A stretch of 64,000 bases of DNA. It comes from JAFMJV01 sp034436555. GTDB lineage: Bacteria; Chloroflexota; Limnocylindria; Limnocylindrales; CSP1-4. The stretch covers positions 1 to 64,000 of the forward strand of contig DAOTUU010000055.1 of assembly GCA_034436555.1 (NCBI GenBank), written 5' to 3'. The translations under genes and the position numbers were made by a program. This document shows positions 59,300-64,000 of the stretch, piece by piece. Position 1 is the stretch's first letter. Every line of letters starts with the position of its first letter. Below the pieces are notes generated by a model. It was given only the letters and a program-made list of their open reading frames with translations. It had not been told where the DNA came from and ran no database searches.

Positions 59300-60466
59300 T
59301 CAGGCGAGCGCGCCGTACTTCCTCGGGTCGGCCAGGACCGTGGCGCTGTCGTAGTGACGGACCACGTCCTCGATGACCTCGATGCCGAGGCCAGGCCTGG
59401 TGGGCGGATAGACCCAGCCCTCGACGTGCTCGAACGGCTCTGTCACCAGCTCATGCTGCATGGGATTGCGCAGCGGCTTGAACTCGAACAGCCTGGCGGA
59501 GGGGGTGCTGAACGAGATCGCCAGGCTGGCGGCCGAGCAGATCGCGCTCGACCAGGCGTGGGCGTTGCTCTGGCGCTTGTAGAACTCCACCCGCTCGGTC
59601 GCCTTCTTGAAGCCGGTGATGCCCTCCGCACGGCCGGGGTCGATGCCCACCACGTCCACCGTGCCCGTCGCGAGCACCTCCTCGAAGCCCCGCAGGTCCC
59701 ACTCCTTCTCGCCGTACGCGATGAGGCAGGTCGTCTTGGCACGCAGGTTGCGGTAGCCCTCCGGGTCCCACTCCATGAGCGGCTCCTCGATCCAGTGGAG
59801 CCCGTACTCGTCGAACGCCTGGACCCGCCGGACGGCGGTCATCACGTCCCATTTGATCGCCCAGCCGCAGTCGAGCATGATGAGCGCCTGCTCGCCCAGG
59901 CCCTCGCGCATCCGGCGCATGTACTCCACGTCCCGGTCGTGCTCGTAGCCCAGGCGTGCGTTGCCGCGCTTGCCCAGGCCCACCTTCACGCCGTGGAGGC
60001 CGGGCGCGACCCACTCCTGGGCCTCCTCCACCATCTGCCCGATGTCCTCGTAGTGCGCGTGACAGGAGGCGACCACGGGCAGCCGCTCGTGGACCGAGCC
60101 GCCCAGGAGGTCGAGCACGCTGGCACCCAGCAGCTTGCCCTTGATGTCCCAGAGGGCCATGTCGATGGCCGCGATGGCGTAGCTCGCGATGCCGCCGCGG
60201 TAGCCGTACCACCATTTCTTGTCTCGCAGCTGATGCCAGATCGCGATGTTCGCGAGCGGGTCCTTGCCCACGACCCGCTCGGCCATCCCCTCGACGATGG
60301 CCTTCGTGGCGAAGTTCGCCTCCGGGAACTGGGTGATCGATTCGCCCCAGCCGACGACGCCGTCCCGCGTGGTGATCTTCACGAGGCACAGGTGGCGCAG
60401 CGCGTTGAAGTCATTCGGTTCCGGGTAGCTGACCGGGATCGCCTCGACCGTCGCGATCGTGTCCAT
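59300..60466 (-). CDS. Enolase-superfamily sugar acid dehydratase (MR/MLE-type)
   Basis: A 388-residue mandelate racemase/muconate lactonising enzyme-type protein. FNALRHLCLVKITTRDGVVGWGES opens the capping domain; GVKVGLGKRGN holds the catalytic Lys region, IMLDCGWAIKWD, LHWIEEPLMEWD and CLIAYGEKEWD supply the three acidic metal ligands, and the second half has the SNAHAWSSAICSAASL His. Family members dehydrate aldonic acids such as L-fuconate and L-rhamnonate. Start ATG 60466. It heads the leftward operon with SDR, RidA, MDR and exporter genes and has an operator 58 bp upstream. Confidence 0.85.
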   Translation of the reverse strand: MDTIATVEAIPVSYPEPNDFNALRHLCLVKITTRDGVVGWGESITQFPEANFATKAIVEGMAERVVGKDPLANIAIWHQLRDKKWWYGYRGGIASYAIAAIDMALWDIKGKLLGASVLDLLGGSVHERLPVVASCHAHYEDIGQMVEEAQEWVAPGLHGVKVGLGKRGNARLGYEHDRDVEYMRRMREGLGEQALIMLDCGWAIKWDVMTAVRRVQAFDEYGLHWIEEPLMEWDPEGYRNLRAKTTCLIAYGEKEWDLRGFEEVLATGTVDVVGIDPGRAEGITGFKKATERVEFYKRQSNAHAWSSAICSAASLAISFSTPSARLFEFKPLRNPMQHELVTEPFEHVEGWVYPPTRPGLGIEVIEDVVRHYDSATVLADPRKYGALA

Positions 60467-60523
60467 GTGGGCGCTCCTTCTGCCGAGGGCCGACCGGCAT
60501 GGCGGCACGCCAGCCCCGGGGCC

Positions 60524-60541
60524 TCAAATCGTTTCCAGCGA
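60524..60541. promoter_or_regulatory. LacI-like operator before the dehydratase operon
   Basis: AAATCGTTTCCAGC has the conserved arm CGTTTCCAGC (60530-60539) and central CG; the other arm is weak. It lies about 58 bp upstream of the dehydratase start at 60466. Confidence 0.55.
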
Positions 60542-60671
60542 CCAGTGTAGGGGGCCCGTGGGAGCCGTGGTGCGCGCGCAGGCTGGCGCGGCGCGCGCAG
60601 TGTCCCCGCGATCGACACCCGGTCCGGGCGGCGTTCGCGCGGCACCCACCAGCCGGTACCATCCGGGAAGG

Positions 60672-63600
60672 ATGCCACTGGTGCCGCACCAGACGGTCGC
60701 TCGGCCGCGTCTCGTCACGCGGATCGGCGAGGCACGCGTCGCGTTCGTCGTCGCGGGCTCCGGATACGGGAAGTCCACGCTGGCCGAGCAGGCAGCGGCC
60801 GATGCCGGCATCGCGACCGTGGCGCTCGACCTGGGTGGGGTGCGAGCCGGCGTCGCGCCGGTGCTGGGTGCGCTCCGACGCGCGGTGCGCACGGCGGGCA
60901 TGGGCGCCCTGGACGCGGCGCTGGCGGTGGTCGCGGAGCAGCGCCGATCGTCGGACCTCGCATCCGCGGCGATCGAGGCGTTCCGGAGCGAGCTGGGCGT
61001 CCGTGACGATCCGATCCTGCTGCTGGTCGATGAGGTCCAGGATGTCGCGGCGGAGGGGATCTCGCTCGTGGCGGGCCTGGTCGCGGCGATCGCGGCGCCC
61101 CATCGGGCGATCGCGGCGCCCCATCGGGCGATCGTCGCGGGGCGCGTGCTGCCGGATGCCGTGGCCGCCGCCGCCCCGGACGCGATCAGGATTGGCGTCG
61201 ATGACCTTGCCTTCGATGCGGACGAGGTGGCGGCGCTGGCGGGCAGCCTGGGCCGGCCCCTGGACTCGGTGACCGCCGCATCCATGTGTGGCGCCACGGA
61301 CGGCTGGCCCGCGGCGGTCGCGCTGGCGGTGTCCCTGGCGGGTGGGGTCGACCGGGCGCGCGGGCCGCTGCCGTCCGGCGTGGAGGCACAGCTGGATCGG
61401 TTGCTGGCCGCCGCCGGCGCGGGCGCGACCGCCGCCGCCGTGGCGATCGCCCACCTCCCGCGGATCGACGAGCGCGTCGCCGACCTGGCGGCGGGTCCGG
61501 GGGCGCTGGCTCGACTCGTCGGCGCCGGACTGCCCATCCGAGGCCGGTTGGATGGCTGGCTGGAGCTGCCCGACCCGGTGCGTGACGTCCTTCGCCGACG
61601 CGGTGCCCTGGACCCGTCCCGAGCTCGCGCGGTCGCGGAAGCCTTGTTCGATGCCACAGAGCCTGGGCTCGCCCTGGATGTCCTCGTGGAGGCGCACCAC
61701 CCTGACACGCTGGCGGCGACCCTCGCCGGCCGATCATGGCATGAGCTCACCCCGCTGGAGGCGGGCGAGGTCATGGCCGCCCTCGCCGGACTGCCCGCGT
61801 CGACCCTCGAACGACACCCGAGGGTCCTGCTGGCGGCGGCGCGCGTCGCCGAGTCGAGCGCGCACCTCGCCTGGCGCACCCAGCTGCTGGAGCAGGCGCA
61901 GGGGATGTCCGCGGTCGCCGCGGACCCGGTCCTGCGCCGCGAGGTCCTCGCGGAGCTCGCGGCCGATGCCTCCCGCTCCGGTGAGGATGAGACCGCGCGG
62001 GCCCGCGCGCAGGAGGTGATCCGGGGTGCCGGTCCGGAGGAGGCCCGGAGTCGCGCCGTCGCGCTCACGGCACTGGGCCGGACGGACGCGTTCTCGCGTG
62101 ACGCGTCGGCGATGACGAGGGCGGCCGACCACCTGGTGGAGGCGGCGGCGCTCCTGCGACCCCTGGGCGAGCCGGATCTGCTCCGGACCACGCTCCAGGT
62201 CCTGGGCTACGGCATCCACTTCGCGCGCGGCGACCTGGACGCGGCCGTCGTGGTGCTGCGCGAGGCCGCGGACCTCGATGCGGGTGCGATCCGCACGCGC
62301 GCCGGCATCCAGACGTTCCTCGCCGACGCGCTCGTGGCCGCTGGTCGCCTGGGCGACGCGGAAGCCGTGCTGCGCGAGGTGCTGGGCGTCGCGCGCCGCC
62401 TGCGTGACCAGCGTCTGCTCGCCTATCACGCGTGGATGCGCGCCTCGATCGAGTCACGGCGCGGGGAGGCCTCCGCGGTGGAGGCGTGGCTGGCCGAGGC
62501 GGAGCGCCACCCGGGCGACTGGTTCGGGCACCCCACCGGAATCGAGTTCCTGGCCGACGCCACCGACCATCTCGCGCGCGTGGGCCTGGATGTGGAGGCG
62601 CACCGGTACCTGCGCCGGGTGGAGGCCCGCTGCGCGGCGGACGGACGGCCGGGCATCGACCAGATCGCGCTGGTTGCGCGCGCCATGGTGGGGGCGCGGG
62701 CGGGTGATCCGGTCCAGGCTGAACGGGATCTCGTGGCATGCCTGGAGATCGAGCAGGTCGCACCGCGCGAGCACTGGCGCATCCACCTGCTGCGGGCGCT
62801 CGCGGCGCTCCGCGGCGGTGATCCAGAGTCGGCGCGACGCCATGCACGCCGCGCGACCGGCATGGCTGCCGCGATGGGTCATCCGGGCCTGCCGCGCATC
62901 CTGGAGGCCGCGGCCGTCGCACGCCTGGAGGGTGCCTCCGGGTCCATCGATGTGCCGGAGCCCGCCGGTGATGGCGCCGTCGCGGAGGCGACGGCCCGGA
63001 TCAGCGTCCGTGTGCTCGGTCGGTTCAGCGTCGCGCTCGACGGCAGTCCGGCTGACCTTCCCGACGGCAGACCCGCCCAGCTCGTGAAGCTGCTCGCCGT
63101 GGCCGGACGTCGTGTGCCGGTCGATGAGGCCGTGGAGACGCTGTGGCCGGACGTCGACCCGGACCTGGGTCGCCAGCGGCTGCGCAACGTCCTCGCCCGG
63201 ATCCGCGCCGCGTGTGGCGGCCTGGTGGTCCGGGAGGAGGAGACGCTCGGGCTCGATGCGACGGCGGAGGTGGACCTGGCGCGCTTCGAGGCGGCGGCGC
63301 GGGCGGCGCTCGCCGCCCCCGCCTCCTCCCAGGAGCCGCTTCTGCGCAGCGCCCTGTCGCGTCATGCCGGCGAGCTGCTCCCCGGCGACCGCTACGAGGA
63401 CTTCGCGGCTGCGGCGCGGGAGCGGGTGGCAGTTCGCCACGTGGCGCTGCTGGACAGACTGGCCATGGCGACCGCGGCGCGCGGCGATGTGGACGAGTCG
63501 CTGGGACTGCTGGAGGATGCCATCGCGGCCGAGCCGCTGGATGACCGTCGCTACCGCATGGCCATCGACATCGCCATCCGACACGGGCGGCGCGACCGTG

Positions 63601-63713
63601 CGATCCGACTCCTGGAGCGGGCCGTCGCGATGGACGCGGAGCTGGCTGGCGAGCCGTCCGAGGACCTGGTCGCGATCGCCCGGACGCTGGGGGTGCGTCC
63701 CGCCACCCGGTGA
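60672..63713 (+). CDS. Large STAND-type regulator with BTAD C terminus
   Basis: A 1013-residue regulator. Walker A AGSGYGKST (residues 28-36) and Walker B ILLLVDE (115-121) form a MalT-like STAND NTPase. The middle is helical repeats. Residues about 777-870 (ISVRVLGRFSVALDGSPADLPDGRPAQLVKLLAVAG ... QRLRNVLARIRAACGG) are an OmpR/SARP-type winged helix, and the last 140 form a BTAD (bacterial transcriptional activator) domain with TPR-like helices. A 21-bp in-frame duplication (61089-61130) repeats I-A-A-P-H-R-A. It is divergent from the dehydratase operon and may activate it. ATG 60672 has an AAGGA site. Confidence 0.82.
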   Translation: MPLVPHQTVARPRLVTRIGEARVAFVVAGSGYGKSTLAEQAAADAGIATVALDLGGVRAGVAPVLGALRRAVRTAGMGALDAALAVVAEQRRSSDLASAAIEAFRSELGVRDDPILLLVDEVQDVAAEGISLVAGLVAAIAAPHRAIAAPHRAIVAGRVLPDAVAAAAPDAIRIGVDDLAFDADEVAALAGSLGRPLDSVTAASMCGATDGWPAAVALAVSLAGGVDRARGPLPSGVEAQLDRLLAAAGAGATAAAVAIAHLPRIDERVADLAAGPGALARLVGAGLPIRGRLDGWLELPDPVRDVLRRRGALDPSRARAVAEALFDATEPGLALDVLVEAHHPDTLAATLAGRSWHELTPLEAGEVMAALAGLPASTLERHPRVLLAAARVAESSAHLAWRTQLLEQAQGMSAVAADPVLRREVLAELAADASRSGEDETARARAQEVIRGAGPEEARSRAVALTALGRTDAFSRDASAMTRAADHLVEAAALLRPLGEPDLLRTTLQVLGYGIHFARGDLDAAVVVLREAADLDAGAIRTRAGIQTFLADALVAAGRLGDAEAVLREVLGVARRLRDQRLLAYHAWMRASIESRRGEASAVEAWLAEAERHPGDWFGHPTGIEFLADATDHLARVGLDVEAHRYLRRVEARCAADGRPGIDQIALVARAMVGARAGDPVQAERDLVACLEIEQVAPREHWRIHLLRALAALRGGDPESARRHARRATGMAAAMGHPGLPRILEAAAVARLEGASGSIDVPEPAGDGAVAEATARISVRVLGRFSVALDGSPADLPDGRPAQLVKLLAVAGRRVPVDEAVETLWPDVDPDLGRQRLRNVLARIRAACGGLVVREEETLGLDATAEVDLARFEAAARAALAAPASSQEPLLRSALSRHAGELLPGDRYEDFAAAARERVAVRHVALLDRLAMATAARGDVDESLGLLEDAIAAEPLDDRRYRMAIDIAIRHGRRDRAIRLLERAVAMDAELAGEPSEDLVAIARTLGVRPATR

Positions 63714-63728
63714 CGACCGGGTCGTCAC

Positions 63729-63844
63729 GGGCCGGGTGTGCGTGGTGGGCACGAGATGGGCCGGGTGTGCGTGCCACGCACGAGATGGGCCGGGCGTGCG
63801 TGGTGGGCACGAGATGGGCCGGGCGTGCGTGGTGGGCACGAGAT
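63729..63844. repeat. Four tandem 29-bp repeats
   Basis: Four head-to-tail copies of a 29-bp unit beginning GGGCCGGGYGTGCGTG; copies 3 and 4 are identical, copy 1 differs at one base, and copy 2 has a changed GTGCCACGCA core. The remaining 63845-64000 shows no gene. Confidence 0.85.
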
Positions 63845-64000
63845 GGGCCGCAGAAGCGGGGCGCCGATGGCCTCCGTGGTCCGCCCTCCCCACCTCGGCG
63901 TGTCCCGGGCGCACGGATGGGTGTGACCCGCACGGACGTGCCTCCCACGCACGCTGTGCCGGGACGTGTTCCGGCCTCCCTGCGGACGAGTCGGCCGTGA

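Noticed and set aside
63729..63844. CRISPR array
   Set aside because: The four 29-bp repeats are directly adjacent, with no spacers between them and no cas genes in the window.
1..64000. tRNA, rRNA or tmRNA genes
   Set aside because: I saw no cloverleaf-like sequence with the GTTCGA-type T-loop and CCA end in the gaps, and no rRNA-like conserved stretch.
1..64000. Transposases, integrases or phage genes
   Set aside because: None of the readable proteins has a DDE, tyrosine-recombinase or phage structural motif, so the accessory character rests on gene content and repeats only.

Overview
The window is very GC-rich, densely packed bacterial DNA. It uses many GTG starts and some apparently leaderless ones, has ATGA/GTGA stop-start overlaps, and carries GC-rich repeats between genes. 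There are no rRNA or tRNA genes, transposases or phage genes. The gene content (dehydrogenases and mutarotases for deoxy-sugars, CUT2-type sugar ABC transporters, DMT exporters, PIN toxin-antitoxin pairs, a short isocitrate lyase) fits a heterotrophic soil or freshwater bacterium. Chloroflexota (Limnocylindria-like) or a deep actinobacterium is my guess; no marker gene here settles it.

Layout. 0.2-3.1 kb: a secreted transglutaminase-like protein and a GNAT acetyltransferase. 3.1-9.1 kb: two divergent operons (SDR, SDR, creatininase-like leftward; TIM-barrel isomerase, COG3618 lactonase, SDR, RidA rightward) around a duplicated promoter/operator. 9.3-17 kb: a secreted protein, an ArsR/AHSA1 pair with a clear operator, an alcohol dehydrogenase, a lipid- or sugar-binding-like secreted protein, an AlkZ-like winged-helix protein, an unrecognised Cys/His-rich protein and a DMT transporter. 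17.1-17.8 kb: the first Phd/PIN toxin-antitoxin pair. 18.1-25.7 kb: a GntR-controlled divergon with a CUT2 permease on one side and a sugar-binding protein, phosphotriesterase-like protein, VOC protein, SDR, tandem L-rhamnose mutarotase and FucI/AraA-like isomerase on the other. 25.8-32.4 kb: a second divergon, with SDR, M20 hydrolase, Gfo/Idh and MBL proteins leftward and an unusual regulator, a VOC-YciI fusion, RhaM and a VOC protein rightward. 32.4-33.3 kb: a dead PIN toxin and a second Phd/PIN pair. 33.4-41.6 kb: two paralogous ATZ/TRZ-type amidohydrolases, an M20 hydrolase and a Pot-type ABC transporter. 42.2-51.8 kb: a leftward operon of about ten genes with a complete CUT2 sugar transporter, RhaM, two SDRs, an aldo/keto reductase, a lipocalin-like protein and a DUF6259-like glycosidase. 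52-52.9 kb: an SDR remnant and a VapBC pair. 52.9-55.8 kb: the glyoxylate shunt (isocitrate lyase, malate synthase) behind a 29-residue Cys-containing mini-ORF. 56.1-60.5 kb: an enolase-superfamily dehydratase, SDR, RidA, zinc dehydrogenase and DMT exporter. 60.7-63.7 kb: a large STAND/BTAD regulator. The last 290 bp hold tandem repeats.

How the parts fit. I read the window as an accessory region for taking up and oxidising L-rhamnose/L-fucose-like sugars. Binding proteins import the sugar, mutarotases interconvert anomers, SDR/AKR enzymes oxidise it to lactones, COG3618-like lactonases open them, an enolase-superfamily dehydratase removes water, and further SDRs oxidise the keto-deoxy acids. 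RidA proteins may clear reactive imines. Glyoxylate-shunt enzymes could use the C2 products. A shared palindrome with a central CG and the arm CGTTTCCAGC lies before at least five of these transcription units. This suggests one LacI-family regulator, encoded outside the window, controls them together. The substrates are inferred from families, not shown by the sequence.
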